Source of the DNA: Rhodococcus opacus B4
GTDB taxonomy: Bacteria > Actinomycetota > Actinomycetes > Mycobacteriales > Mycobacteriaceae
Direction: 5' to 3'
Length of the DNA: 64,000 nt
Assembly (NCBI RefSeq): GCF_000010805.1
Contig: NC_012520.1
Coordinates: 186,001-250,000, forward strand
Position 1 is the stretch's first letter. Every line of letters starts with the position of its first letter. Below, piece after piece: positions 34,800-46,595 of this stretch. The position numbers and the translations under genes were made by a program. Under the pieces are notes generated by a model. That model had not been told where the DNA came from. It was given only the letters and a program-made list of their open reading frames with translations, and made no database searches.

Positions 34800-34970
34800 C
34801 ACCTGGCCACGATGGGTATTCCATGCACCGGCACGGACACATCGTTCGGCCGATACGCTCTCACGCAGCTGGAGCTGGTCGCGGACACTGGATGATCGAC
34901 TGCCACAACGGATCATCAGAAACCGGGCATGATGTCCCGACTGGACTACGCCGGGTGATCTCGGCTCGTC

Positions 34971-35315
34971 TCAGGAGCGGACGAGACGGGCGATCGCGTC
35001 GGTGGCCTCTTTGATCTTCGCCTCCGCCTCGGGGCCGCCGGCGACCGCGGCGTCGACCACACAGTGGCTGATGTGGTCTTCGAGCAGCCCCATGGCCACC
35101 GCCTGCAAGGCCTTGGTCATCGCCGAGACCTGGGTGAGGATGTCGATGCAGTACTTGTCTTCCTCGACCATCCGCTGCAGACCCCGGGCCTGGCCTTCGA
35201 TCCGCTTGAGGCGCTTGAGGTAGGCGTCCTTTTCGGTGATGTAGCCGTGCGCGGCATGGTCATGGCCGTCGGTCTCGGCAGGTGCCTGGGTGGCCGCGGG
35301 CGTGGGGGTGGCCAT
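34971..35315 (-). CDS. csoR: CsoR-family copper-sensing repressor
   Basis: From ATG 35315, after ribosome-binding site aggagg, the 114-residue protein has a His-rich N-terminus (GHDHAAHG) and the four-helix CsoR fold: YLKRLKRIEGQARGLQRMVE, EDKYCIDILTQVSAMTKALQ and DHISHCVVDA. The Cu(I) ligands Cys-His-Cys are all present. CsoR releases DNA when Cu(I) binds. TACCCCCCTA-type sites at 39156-39177, 39345-39365 and 27562-27587 are its likely targets. It lies downstream of copA on the same strand. Confidence 0.94.
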   Translation of the reverse strand: MATPTPAATQAPAETDGHDHAAHGYITEKDAYLKRLKRIEGQARGLQRMVEEDKYCIDILTQVSAMTKALQAVAMGLLEDHISHCVVDAAVAGGPEAEAKIKEATDAIARLVRS

Positions 35316-35338
35316 GGTGTCCTCCTGGTATCCGACCG

Positions 35339-35521
35339 TCATGTCGAGCACCCCCGATTATGCCCGCCCGGGGTATCGCGCCGTGTGTTCGGGCGGTCGG
35401 GGTACGGGCGGATCGCGGCGGCGGCGCACATCACCGCGCAACGGGCGACGGCCCGGGTCGCGGGATGCCGGGAAATCCGCCCCACCATCGTCCTCATCGA
35501 GGTCGTCCTCGTCGATCCCAT
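35339..35521 (-). CDS. 60-residue ORF between copA and csoR
   Basis: An ATG with a near-perfect ribosome-binding site (aaaggagacgagc) opens MGSTRTTSMRTMVGRISRHP, then RCAVMCAAAAIRP, ending GCST 24 bases before csoR. It is basic with three Cys and no known domain. The strong ribosome-binding site and fit between two operon genes support translation, but codon use is unremarkable. It may be a leader or a small copper protein. Confidence 0.4.
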   Translation of the reverse strand: MGSTRTTSMRTMVGRISRHPATRAVARCAVMCAAAAIRPYPDRPNTRRDTPGGHNRGCST

Positions 35522-35611
35522 GCTCGTCTCCTTTCGCTTTAATGGTGAAGTGGGGGCGGGCGGCGCCTGCACGCCCGCTCACCCCCACCCTTGCTGTGTG
35601 CGGGCTCGGCC

Positions 35612-37873
<2,262 letters not shown>

Positions 37874-37902
37874 CGTTCCTCCTCTCGGGGCGTGGTGGTA
37901 GG

Positions 37903-38847
37903 TCAGTGTCCGTGCCCGGCGGGCATCGGCTCCGGGGCGGCGGGAACCGCGGCGGGGGTCTGCCCGCCGGTCAGCGTGAACTCGGCGGTCCGCACCACTC
38001 CATCGTGCTGGAAGTCCAGGAACAGGCGGTAGTCGCCCGCGCTCGGGGTGGTGACAAAGAAGTCGATACCCGGACCGGGCGTGGTGACCCCGTCGCCGGG
38101 GTGGCCGTCCGGATGCACGTGCAGGTAGCCGAGATCGGCGGCCCGCAGCGCCACCAGGTGCCCGTACGCCCCGAGGTAGGGCTGCAGATCCGTGACGGGC
38201 TGCCCGTCCCGGCTCACCGACAGCGTGACCTTCGACGCCTGACCTGGGGTGAGGGTGCCGCCCAAGGTGACGGTGTAACCGTCGACCACGGCCGAGGCCG
38301 CCGCCGGGGGCAGGGGCTGCGGATCGTAGGCGCCGGCGACCTGCAGATCGGCGCCCAGGGTCAGGCCGTCACCGCCGTCGGGGGTGAAGTCGGCGAACAC
38401 CCGGTACGCCCCGGCGCGGGTCAGATCGAGTGGCACGCTCCAGGTTCCGGCGGCGTCGAGTACCGGGTGCACGTGCTGGAAGCCGGCCATGTCGCGGCGC
38501 ACCGCGATCAGGTGCAGTTGCTTTTCGTGGCTGTCGACGTAGCGGGTGACCGGCTGCCCGTCGGCACCGAGGATGCGGAACCGCAGCGGCACGTCGGCGC
38601 CGGCGGGAACCTGCGCGGTGTCCAGTGCCAGGGTGTAACCGCTGTCGGTGACCATCAGTCCTCCAGGTCTCTGATCGGCGGCCGGTGCGTCCGAGGTGGA
38701 CACGGATCCGGCGTCGTGAGTTGAGGTGTCGTGCGTGTCGGCCGGGGTGGTGCCCTCGGGGCCGAAGGCGGCCCCGGCCCCGAGGGCGAGGGCGAAGACC
38801 GCGGCCAGGCCGACGGTGAATCCGGCGAACTTCGACGATGCGTTCAT
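37903..38847 (-). CDS. Secreted His/Met copper-block protein
   Basis: The 314-residue protein has a signal peptide ([20 protein letters not shown]) and two beta-rich domains of similar pattern: [20 protein letters not shown] and [20 protein letters not shown], each ending in H-x-HP. It ends MPAGHGH. The repeated HVHP motifs look like metal sites. Proteins of this layout recur next to CopA in Actinobacteria but have no assigned activity. It lies between copA and copZ. Confidence 0.75.
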   Translation of the reverse strand: MNASSKFAGFTVGLAAVFALALGAGAAFGPEGTTPADTHDTSTHDAGSVSTSDAPAADQRPGGLMVTDSGYTLALDTAQVPAGADVPLRFRILGADGQPVTRYVDSHEKQLHLIAVRRDMAGFQHVHPVLDAAGTWSVPLDLTRAGAYRVFADFTPDGGDGLTLGADLQVAGAYDPQPLPPAAASAVVDGYTVTLGGTLTPGQASKVTLSVSRDGQPVTDLQPYLGAYGHLVALRAADLGYLHVHPDGHPGDGVTTPGPGIDFFVTTPSAGDYRLFLDFQHDGVVRTAEFTLTGGQTPAAVPAAPEPMPAGHGH

Positions 38848-38886
38848 CGTGGGGAATCTCCTGTCCGGGTCTCGAGTTTCGGCAGG

Positions 38887-39093
38887 TCAGCCGGCGAGCT
38901 GGTAGCCGGCCTCGTCGACGGCCTGGGCGAGCGCCTCCTGCTCGATCGGGGTGTCGGAGTCGATATCGACCCGGTCGCTCGCGAGGTCGACATCCACGCC
39001 GGTCACACCGGGAATGCTGCCGATCTCTTCACGGACCGAGGAGACGCAGTGCCCGCAGGTCATGCCGGTGACGGTGGCGGTGGTGGTGCTCAT
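38887..39093 (-). CDS. copZ: CopZ-like copper chaperone
   Basis: The 68-residue HMA protein begins MSTTTATVTGMTCGHCVSSV with the CxxC copper site and keeps the ferredoxin-like fold (TGVDVDLASDRVDIDS). It is first in the minus-strand copZ-secreted protein-copA-csoR run, and a CsoR-like site lies 63 bases upstream. It would carry Cu(I) to CopA. Confidence 0.93.
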   Translation of the reverse strand: MSTTTATVTGMTCGHCVSSVREEIGSIPGVTGVDVDLASDRVDIDSDTPIEQEALAQAVDEAGYQLAG

Positions 39094-39155
39094 CGATGTC
39101 CTTCTTTCTTCGGTTCGGAATTCGATCGAGGCCGTAGCGACCCATCTACAGATTT

Positions 39156-39177
39156 ACCATACCCCCCTACCGTATGC
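39156..39177. promoter_or_regulatory. CsoR-like operator upstream of copZ
   Basis: ACCATACCCCCCTACCGTAT has the G/C-run flanked by AT inverted repeat typical of CsoR sites (ATACCCCC and its mirror). It lies in an AT-rich patch 63-84 bases before copZ, so copper-inducible control of the copZ-copA run is likely. Confidence 0.65.
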
Positions 39178-39344
39178 AACGCCGGAGTGGTCGCACCCGC
39201 TCCAGTCGGACTCGTACCCCCTGGTGGTGTTCCTCAGGCGGCCTGATGAAACCCGGCGGGGCCCGAATGGCCGTCCGCCGTGCGTGTTGCCGCGGCGCGA
39301 ACGGAACGGCTTCGGTGACATCGGAATCGCTCCTTGCATCATCT

Positions 39345-39365
39345 ACGGTACCCCCCTATGGTATC
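39345..39365. promoter_or_regulatory. CsoR-like operator upstream of the DHA2 exporter
   Basis: ACGGTACCCCCCTATGGTAT shares the TACCCCCCTA core with the copZ site 190 bases away. It lies 42 bases before a short Cys-containing ORF and 200 bases before the exporter. Between the two sites (39178-39344) I see no gene. Confidence 0.65.
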
Positions 39366-39406
39366 GATATCCGCAGAGGGATCGAGCAGCATTCAGGAGG
39401 GTGGCG

Positions 39407-39499
39407 ATGTGCACAGAGGGCGGGTATCGACCCGAAAGGCATACGGACACTGCAGTACTTGCCCCGATCCCAGGGTCGGGGCCTCGATGTTGTGGGTAG
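39407..39499 (+). CDS. 30-residue ORF ending in CCG
   Basis: An ATG with a strong ribosome-binding site (caggagggtggcg) opens MCTEGGYRPERHTDTAVLAP then IPGSGPRCCG. A CCCCGATCCC/GGGTCGGGG hairpin lies inside its 3' part (39462-39481). It is between a CsoR-like site and the exporter gene, so it may be a leader peptide or a small Cys-containing copper binder. Confidence 0.4.
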   Translation: MCTEGGYRPERHTDTAVLAPIPGSGPRCCG

Positions 39500-39566
39500 G
39501 CGCGCCACTGCACTCCTCTTCGTTCACATCACGATAGATACCCCATACCCGTAAGGAAGGATTGTC

Positions 39567-40991
39567 ATGCCTACTCAGGCATCATCCACACGCAAGTGGT
39601 GGGCGCTGGCGCTGATCGCCGCAGCCCAATTCATGGTCATCATGGACACCTCCATCATCGGCATCGCGCTACCGAAAATGCAGACCGACCTCGGCTTCTC
39701 CCAGGAGAACCTGACCTGGGTGTTCAACGCCTACGTCATCGCCTTCGGTGGACTGCTCCTGCTCGGCGGACGCCTGTCCGACCTGTGGGGCGCCAGACGC
39801 ACCTTCGCCACCGGCTGGGTTGTTCTGCTCGTCGGATCGATCACCGCCGCCGCCGGGAACGTCGGCACCGAACTGGCCGGACGCGCCGTCCAAGGCGCCG
39901 GTGCCGCACTGATCGCACCCTCCGCGCTGACTCTGCTGATGATGCTGTTCGGTTCCACCCAGCAGGAGCTGACCAAAGCCCTCGCCGTCTACGGCGCCGC
40001 CGCACCTGCGGGCGGCACCGCCGGTGTGTTTCTCGGTGGGGTGATCACCGAATACCTCAGCTGGCCATGGGTGTTTTACATCAACATCCCCATCGCCGTC
40101 ATCGCCCTCGCCGCGACACCGCTGCTGATGCCCAACGCCCCCACCCGATCCGGTTCGATCGACATCCTCGGCGCACTGACCGTCACCGCCGGCCTGGCGC
40201 TTGCCGTCTACTCCATCGTCCGGGCCCCCGAGGTCGGCTGGGATTCGGGTCAAACCTGGGGATACCTCGCCGTTTCCGCGGTGCTGCTGGGCGCATTCGT
40301 GCTCATCCAGTCCCGGCGCCGCGAACCCCTGATGCGATTGGGGATCTTCACCGCCCCCAACCTCGCCGCAGCGAACGTCGCCCAACTGCTGCTCGGTGCG
40401 GCGTGGATACCGATGTGGTTCTTCCTGAACCTGTACCTGCAGCAGGTCCTGGGCTACAGCGCATTCCCCGCCGGCGCAGCACTACTGCCGATGACCACAT
40501 TGATCATGCTCGGCATGATCGTCATCGCGCCGCGGGCGATGCAGAGGTTCGGGGCGAAACCGATGATCGTGACCGGTCTGATCGTTCTCGCGCTCGGGCT
40601 CGGGTGGATGGCCTTGGTCCGGCCCACCGGCAACTTCTGGGTCGACGTGCTGCCGGCTTCCCTGGTCGCCGCAGCAGGTATGTCGCTCGCCTTCATCCCC
40701 TCCTTGGGCACGGCGATCTCCGCCGCCCGACCCGATGAGGGCGGATTGGCGTCGGGCATCGTCAACGTCAGCTACCAGGTCGGCTCGGCGCTCGGTCTGG
40801 CAGCCATGACCGCAGTCGCCGCCTCGTTCGGGGCCAACCAGATCGGCGACCTCCCCGAGCTGACGAACGGATTCTCCGCCGCGTTCATCGGCGCCGCCGT
40901 CATCGCCCTGGCCGGTGCTGGGGTCACCGCCGTGTCGATGCGCACGGCCCAGTCGGACAAGGTGCCGGAACCAGTCCTCGAGCAGCACTGA
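39567..40991 (+). CDS. DHA2-family MFS drug/metabolite exporter
   Basis: The 474-residue protein has fourteen predicted helices and DHA2 (EmrB/QacA) motifs: MVIMDTSIIGIALPKMQTDL in helix 1, GGRLSDLWGARRTF after helix 2 and GGVITEYLSWPWVFYINIPI after helix 5. The substrate is unknown. Control by a CsoR-like site would make it part of the copper response. A strong hairpin follows its stop. Confidence 0.9.
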   Translation: MPTQASSTRKWWALALIAAAQFMVIMDTSIIGIALPKMQTDLGFSQENLTWVFNAYVIAFGGLLLLGGRLSDLWGARRTFATGWVVLLVGSITAAAGNVGTELAGRAVQGAGAALIAPSALTLLMMLFGSTQQELTKALAVYGAAAPAGGTAGVFLGGVITEYLSWPWVFYINIPIAVIALAATPLLMPNAPTRSGSIDILGALTVTAGLALAVYSIVRAPEVGWDSGQTWGYLAVSAVLLGAFVLIQSRRREPLMRLGIFTAPNLAAANVAQLLLGAAWIPMWFFLNLYLQQVLGYSAFPAGAALLPMTTLIMLGMIVIAPRAMQRFGAKPMIVTGLIVLALGLGWMALVRPTGNFWVDVLPASLVAAAGMSLAFIPSLGTAISAARPDEGGLASGIVNVSYQVGSALGLAAMTAVAASFGANQIGDLPELTNGFSAAFIGAAVIALAGAGVTAVSMRTAQSDKVPEPVLEQH

Positions 40992-41002
40992 CAACACACC
41001 GT

Positions 41003-41035
41003 GGGGTGGGAGTCGGCAGGCCCGGCTCCCACCCC
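41003..41035 (+). terminator. Terminator hairpin after the DHA2 exporter
   Basis: GGGGTGGGAG and CTCCCACCCC form a perfect 10-base stem with a 13-base loop, starting 12 bases after the exporter stop. There is no T-run. The next 470 bases up to the M23 gene hold no supportable gene; AT-rich sequence at 41370-41450 is probably that gene's promoter. Confidence 0.65.
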
Positions 41036-41508
41036 GCGCCGGTGCCCGTGGTGACCGGATCGCCGCGAGGGCCTTCGCCCGTCCGAGTGCCCCGCTGGAC
41101 ACGACAGGCTGTGTGGTGTCTGTCACATTGGGCGTCGTCGGCGGCGTGTCCGCTTGCGGCGGGCCGTGAAGCAACCCGCGTCGCGTCGCCGGATGTCGTC
41201 GCGCCGACCCTGCGCGCAGTCGCCGACCCCGCGAATGTCGAGGTCAGTGCCGGTTTCGTCGGCCTTGCGCGGTGCCGATCGACGGAGTGTCCGGGACGCG
41301 GTCCCGCATGTCGTTATCTGCCCGTGATGGCGGTGTAGGTCAGGTCCAGATCCCTGACATGGACTTATTCGAGCAAGATCATATTTAGATATCGATTAGG
41401 TCACGATTGTGCGGTCGATATCGTTTTGTTACTTTCCTTTTCGACGGGGGTCCGAGGCCGCGAAATCTCCAGAGCGCGGGCTAGCCAACGAAGACGAGGT
41501 AAGACACT

Positions 41509-42180
41509 GTGGCGAAACACCGCAGGACGGCAGATCGTTCAAATTCCATCACCGGCCGCCTGAAGATCGCGACCGTTGCCGCGGCGACCGGTGCGATCCT
41601 GATCGGCGGCGCGCAGTTCGGCGCCGGGTCCGCGGCCGCCCGCCCGCTCGAGATCCCGCCGGGCCTGCTGCCCGCCGGTGTTCAGCTGCCCGCGATCGAG
41701 CTGCCCGACATCCCGGCCGCCCCGCCCGCGCCCGGAATGCCCGGGCCGGTCAACCCGGGCATTCCCGCTCCGCTCAAGGCCCGCGCCGTGCAGCCGGTGT
41801 CCGGCACGCTGTCCTCCGGCTACGGCCCCCGCTGGGGTGCGCACCACGGCGGCATCGACATCGCGGCCCCGATCGGCACCCCGATCCAGTCCGCGGCCGA
41901 CGGTGAGGTCATTTCCGCGGGCCCGGCCTCCGGGTTCGGGTTATGGGTGCGGGTGCGCCACGACGACGGCGCCGTCACCGTCTACGGCCACATCAACGAG
42001 TTCATCGTCAACGTCGGCCAGCGGGTCGCGGCGGGTCAGCAGATCGCCACCGTCGGCAACCGTGGTCAGTCGACCGGTCCGCACCTGCACTTCGAGGTCT
42101 CGGACGCAGGCGGCAACCGGCTCAACCCGAGCCAGTGGCTGCGCGACCGCGGCGTCTCGGTGACCTGGGGAGCCGACTAG
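41509..42180 (+). CDS. Small secreted M23 (LytM) peptidase
   Basis: The GTG at 41509 opens MAKHRRTADRSNSITGRLKI. A signal peptide, a proline-rich linker (PGLLPAGVQLPAIELPDIPA) and a LytM domain follow in 223 residues. Zinc motifs are HHGGIDIAAPIGTPI and TGPHLHFEVSD. It is shorter than the other two M23 proteins, with no acidic linker, but its HLH region shares near-identical bases with the copy at 60619-61770. It likely acts in peptidoglycan turnover. Confidence 0.9.
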   Translation: MAKHRRTADRSNSITGRLKIATVAAATGAILIGGAQFGAGSAAARPLEIPPGLLPAGVQLPAIELPDIPAAPPAPGMPGPVNPGIPAPLKARAVQPVSGTLSSGYGPRWGAHHGGIDIAAPIGTPIQSAADGEVISAGPASGFGLWVRVRHDDGAVTVYGHINEFIVNVGQRVAAGQQIATVGNRGQSTGPHLHFEVSDAGGNRLNPSQWLRDRGVSVTWGAD

Positions 42181-42314
42181 GACTCGCCCTGGCGGTAGTC
42201 AGTTCCAAACGATGCAGGGCGCGGCAGGCCGGACGGCAGGCCGCGTCCCGCATGCGGTTCGGGCATGTCGAGCATCCTTCGACCGTGAGGGCGGACCCCT
42301 CACAGGTCATGTAT

Positions 42315-43829
42315 GAAGGAGCGGGGCCTTGTCAAAGGGTCGCGTTTACGTGGTTTCGGCTCCATGCGGGCAGCGCTGGGTGAGGGCCGGGGGTCAAGAC
42401 ACAGCGCCCGCAGCGTGAGCGAGGACGAATGGTCTTGACGGTGGCCCGGCCCGGCGCAGACTGGAATGAGCCCGAGAACGGGTCGAGGACCAACGACGCG
42501 ATTCGGTTTGTTACGTGGTTGTGGTGCAACGTCTCCAGTGTGATGCGTGTGGGGTTGGGCAGGGCCGGGCTTCCTCGGCTGGCCGGTCATCCCTTCGCCC
42601 GGCGGTGCGGGCATGGAGCGGTGCGCTGGCAATACGCGGGGTCAATCAGGTGGGCGACCACGTCGTAGGCACGGGGGTCAGACCTGTGCACGGCCGCGCG
42701 CGTGTTGCGTCCGGGGTGCTCACGCCACCGCCTTCTGGTGGGCCACGGCGCGGATCTCTCCGTCGCGCAGTCCGTAGTAGACGAGGGTGAGCAGTTTGCG
42801 GGCCGCGGCGATCTTGGCAATGTTTCGGCCGCGGCGGGCCTCGATCCGTTTGCGATCGGTCGAGATCTTCGTGCCGGCGGGATGCCGTTGGATGGCCTCG
42901 ACGGCCGCCCAGCGCACCAGTTTGCTGCCCTGCTTCGTGATGTGCCCGCGGCGCACCACGGCGTCGGACTCGCGGTGCTTGGGCGTCAAACCGGCCCAGG
43001 AGCACAGGTGAGCGGGATCGGTGAACCGGTGCACGTCCCCGATCTCGGCGACGAACACCGCGGCCAGGGTGGGTCCGATGCCGGGCAGCGCCTGGATCGC
43101 CGTATACCCACGGTCGCCACGCAGCTCGGTGGCGATCCGGGCAGTGAACCGTGCCTCGTGGGCGTCGAGGTCGTCGATCAGCTCGAGCAACGAGATCACC
43201 CGCTGCGCGTACGCGTCGGCGAGAGGCACCCGCGCCAGCTTCTGGCGGCCGGTGACACCGAACAGGTCCGACACCGGGATCAGGACTCCCGCCTTGGCGA
43301 GCACGGAGTGTACCTGCGCCTTGAGCCCGGACCGCAGCGCGACCAGCTTTGCTCGATATCGCACCAGCTCGCGCAGCTCGCGGGTCTGCGGTGGGGCGAT
43401 CCACGCCTCGGGCAACCGGTTCATCCGCAGCAGATCCGCCAGATCACCGGCATCACGGTCGTTCTTCACCCTCCGGTATCGGAATCCCTTGACACCCAAC
43501 GGGTGCGCCAGATGTACGTCCGCACTCGACGCTCGCAGGGCGTCGACCGCCCAGTACCAGCCGTAGGTCGCCTCGAGGACCACTTCGGGGTTCGGGCCGG
43601 CCTGGTCGATCTGCAACCCCAACGCCACCGGGTCGTTGACGATCCGCACCGCCGAGAGCTGCTCGCCGGTGTCGGTCTGGCGGACGATCACCGATCGTTG
43701 CCGGTGCAGATCGATCCCGACGAACTGTTTTCCGTCATACTCACTCATCAGGGGCCTCCCTTTTCGTTCGGAAGTGAGTACTCCCAGCATTCGCCGGGAA
43801 CCCTCGAGGAGCGGAGGCCCCGCCCCTTC
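42315..43829 (-). mobile_element. IS110-family element (IS1111-like)
   Basis: The element holds one transposase and has sub-terminal inverted repeats GAAGGAGCGGGGCCT (42315-42329) and AGGCCCCGCCCCTTC (43815-43829), matching in 14 of 15 positions. Sub-terminal repeats are a mark of the IS1111 group. Outer ends are not defined because this family makes no target duplication. The approximately 390 non-coding bases after the transposase are where IS1111-type elements encode their bridge RNA. Confidence 0.75.
42720..43748 (-). CDS. IS110-family transposase
   Basis: From ATG 43748 (MSEYDGKQFVGIDLHRQRSV) the 342-residue protein has an N-terminal DEDD RuvC-like domain: Asp in GIDLH, Glu in VVLEATYGWY and Asp in KNDRDAGDLADLL. 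Its C-terminal Tnp2 domain carries the catalytic Ser region (LPGIGPTLAAVFVAEIGD, then FTDPAHLCSWAGLTP). All parts are intact, so it may be active. It recombines DNA under bridge-RNA guidance. Confidence 0.92.
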   Translation of the reverse strand: MSEYDGKQFVGIDLHRQRSVIVRQTDTGEQLSAVRIVNDPVALGLQIDQAGPNPEVVLEATYGWYWAVDALRASSADVHLAHPLGVKGFRYRRVKNDRDAGDLADLLRMNRLPEAWIAPPQTRELRELVRYRAKLVALRSGLKAQVHSVLAKAGVLIPVSDLFGVTGRQKLARVPLADAYAQRVISLLELIDDLDAHEARFTARIATELRGDRGYTAIQALPGIGPTLAAVFVAEIGDVHRFTDPAHLCSWAGLTPKHRESDAVVRRGHITKQGSKLVRWAAVEAIQRHPAGTKISTDRKRIEARRGRNIAKIAAARKLLTLVYYGLRDGEIRAVAHQKAVA

Positions 43830-44051
43830 ATCGCATCAGGTCGACCAGATCCAGGGCAGTGGCTTCCGCAGCCGGCGAGCACAGCGCCTTCAGAACACTC
43901 GGCAAGTGCGCGTCGTGCGCTTACCGGCGGCCCGTACCGTCGCCGTCTCGGGTGCTCTCGGACTCAGGGTGGAGATGGTGGCCACACCCTTGCGGGTCGT
44001 CCCATCGGCCGCGCCGGGCTCGCCGATCGCAGCCTGGATATACCGTGGTGT

Positions 44052-45629
44052 ATGCCCCTGTCCCGTCGGCAGTTGTTGCGGGTAGGTGTGGCCGGATCGG
44101 CTGCGGTGCTGGTGGGTACGTCGGCGGTGAGTAGCGCCCGGTTGCCGGCGCCGCGGTGGCGAGGAGATGACCCGTTCGGACTCGGTGTGGCATCGGGAGA
44201 TCCGACACCCGATGGTGTCGTCCTGTGGACCCGCCTGGCACCGGATCCGCTTGCCCCCGGCGGGCGCGGCGGCATGGGGTGGGATCCGGTGACCGTCGAA
44301 TACGAAGTCGCGCATGACGAGAGCTTCCGGCAGGTGGTGACGCGCGGTACGGCGGTCGCGACGCGCGAACTCGCCCACAGCGTGCACCCGGAGATCCACG
44401 GTTTGGAGCCCGCTCGCTGGTACTTCTACCGATTTCGTGCCGGTTCGGCGATCTCTGCGGTGGGCCGGACCCGCACGGCCCCGGCTCCGGGGCAGCCCAC
44501 CGCGCGGATGCGGCTCGCGTTCGCCTCCTGTCAATCGTGGAGTTCGGGCTTCTACACCGCATACGAGCACATGCGCGACGAAGACCTCGATCTGGTCATC
44601 CATCTGGGCGACTACATCTACGAGCGCGGGTGGAGGCGCGGCCGCGAGGGAATGCCGATGGGAGCGGACCGCGACGAAGCCGTCGATCTGCCCAGCTACC
44701 GGCTGCACTACGCACAGTACAAAGCCGAGAAGCCGCTGCGCGACGCCCATGCAGCTTTTCCCTGGATCGTGACCATGGACGATCACGAGGTCGACAACAA
44801 CTGGGCCGCCGATTCGCCGGGACTGGGCTTCGATATCTACCGAATACCCGCACTGTTCCGCCGTCGCCGTGCCGCGGCCTTCCAGGCGATGTACGAGCAC
44901 CAGCCGCTGCGGCTCACGCAACTGCCCTCCGGGGAGAGTATGCGCCTGCACCGCCGCTACTGGTTCGGCGATCTCGCGCAGATCACCATGCTCGATACCC
45001 GGCAATACCGGGACCGGCAGGCCTGCGGGGGAAACGTCACCGCGGACTGCGCCGACCGGCTCGACACCGACCGCACGATACTGGGCGCCCAGCAACGGGA
45101 CTGGCTGCTCGACGGATTCACCGGCTCCCCGGCCCGCTGGCAGATCATCGGCAATCAGGTAGCGATGGGCCAGACCGACAACGACCCCGGCCCGGACACC
45201 GTCGTGTCCGCCGACTCGTGGGACGGATACGTCGCCGACCGCAACACCGTCCTCGGCGGCGCAGCCGATCGGGGCGTCCGCAATCTGGTGGTGATCACCG
45301 GCGACCGTCACCAGAACATCGTCGCCGACCTGCGCCGGGACTACGCCGACCCAGAATCCCCGGTCATCGCATCGGAATTCTCGGGAACGTCGATCACCTC
45401 AGCCGGCGACGGCGCCGACATGAACGACACCGGCCGCCGCCTGCTGGCCGCCAATCCCGACATGAAGTTCTTCAACGCGCAGCGTGGATACGTGCGGGTC
45501 GACCTGGACCATCAATTGTGGCGCAACGACTTCCGCGTCGTTCCCTATATCCAGCGCCCGGGCGCGCCCATCCACACCCGCGCCAGCTTCGTGGTCCAGG
45601 ATCAGAGACCCAGCGTCACCGAGGCGTGA
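44052..45629 (+). CDS. phoD: PhoD-family alkaline phosphatase, Tat-exported
   Basis: The 525-residue protein has a Tat signal (MPLSRRQLLRVGVAGSAAVL) and PhoD core: FASCQSWSSGFYTAYEHMRD, LVIHLGDYIYE, TMDDHEVDNNWA and VVITGDRHQN for the metal ligands. PhoD enzymes are Ca/Fe phosphodi/monoesterases secreted under phosphate limitation. It starts 220 bases after the IS110-family element. Whether the element brought a new promoter is unknown. Confidence 0.93.
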   Translation: MPLSRRQLLRVGVAGSAAVLVGTSAVSSARLPAPRWRGDDPFGLGVASGDPTPDGVVLWTRLAPDPLAPGGRGGMGWDPVTVEYEVAHDESFRQVVTRGTAVATRELAHSVHPEIHGLEPARWYFYRFRAGSAISAVGRTRTAPAPGQPTARMRLAFASCQSWSSGFYTAYEHMRDEDLDLVIHLGDYIYERGWRRGREGMPMGADRDEAVDLPSYRLHYAQYKAEKPLRDAHAAFPWIVTMDDHEVDNNWAADSPGLGFDIYRIPALFRRRRAAAFQAMYEHQPLRLTQLPSGESMRLHRRYWFGDLAQITMLDTRQYRDRQACGGNVTADCADRLDTDRTILGAQQRDWLLDGFTGSPARWQIIGNQVAMGQTDNDPGPDTVVSADSWDGYVADRNTVLGGAADRGVRNLVVITGDRHQNIVADLRRDYADPESPVIASEFSGTSITSAGDGADMNDTGRRLLAANPDMKFFNAQRGYVRVDLDHQLWRNDFRVVPYIQRPGAPIHTRASFVVQDQRPSVTEA

Positions 45630-46465
45630 CGGCCGGACCCTGCCACACACGACGCGGCGCGGCAAGCCCGATCCGCCCCGGGCCCGCGGACCAGGCACCG
45701 CTGAGCAGCGGTGCCAGTGCCGAGCCACATCGCCATCGCCAGGGTGCGCCTGTCGGACGAAGGTGGCTCGGGCACGCACGGGGACGGGTAATGGCCGCAG
45801 TTGCCGAGGAATCGGCGGATCTGCGGGACGACGGCGCCGGCGAGGTCGTCCGCCGTCGCGAGCGCGTCGAACGACACGTTCCGCGCGAGTGTCGCATGCG
45901 GGATGGTCGCGCTCATCCGTTCGGCGAGCTCGGCCGGATGGCGCTCGTCGGCGCCGGGGACGATGAGCACCGGAACCTCGATCGCGCCGAGTTCGTCGAG
46001 CGTGCGGAACGAGCGGTCACGCCCAATGGCGGCAGCGGCGGCGACGCTCCCCGGATCGGCGCGCGGTATCGCCGAGCGCACCAGGTTCCCGATCAGCGGT
46101 TGCAGGTGGGGAAGAAACAACTCCCACGCCGCTTCGATACCGTCGCCTCGCACCCGCTCGGCGAAGCGGTCCACCAACGCGGTCTCGGCCACTTTCGCCT
46201 CGTCGTCCTCGATATCCTCGGCACTGATCACCACGACCGCCCGCACGCGTGAGGGAAAGGCCGGAGCGGCGCGTAAGGCGATGGTGCCGCCCAGACCGGT
46301 CCCGCCGACCACCGCCTCCGACGCGCCCAGGTGGTCGAGGAGGGCGATCACATCGGCGGCGTAGCGACTCCACGTGTGCAGCGCCGGATCCCGGCACACC
46401 GAGCGGCCATACCCAACCGGGGTACCGCCAGCTCGCTCGAGTCGTCGGCGGAGAAAGCCCGACTG
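45602..46465 (-). pseudogene. Alpha/beta-hydrolase, N-terminally truncated
   Basis: The frame encodes GYGRSVCRDPALHTWSRYAA then VIALLDHLGASEAVVGGTGLGG and IPVLIVPGADERHP-like strands. This is the middle and end of an alpha/beta-hydrolase. The first 50 or so residues with the oxyanion loop are missing. The nucleophile elbow reads GGTGLGG, with Thr at the usual Ser place, also suggesting loss of activity. The C-terminus runs 60 residues past the domain. It is convergent with phoD and overlaps its end. Confidence 0.55.
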
Positions 46466-46595
46466 CGCTGCGGCACTCGGTTGAATGCGTCAGCCGAGGG
46501 CGAGTTTGGGTGCGGTGGAAGTCGAAATGCTTGCCCGGGTACGGGTAGACCTATGGGTCCGGCATCGGTGCCCCCGGGGCTGAGAAGGAGTCGGG

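Noticed and set aside
41340..41508. c-di-AMP (ydaO) riboswitch upstream of an M23 gene
   Set aside because: Such switches occur upstream of actinobacterial wall hydrolases, but I could not find the conserved core here or upstream of the other two M23 genes.
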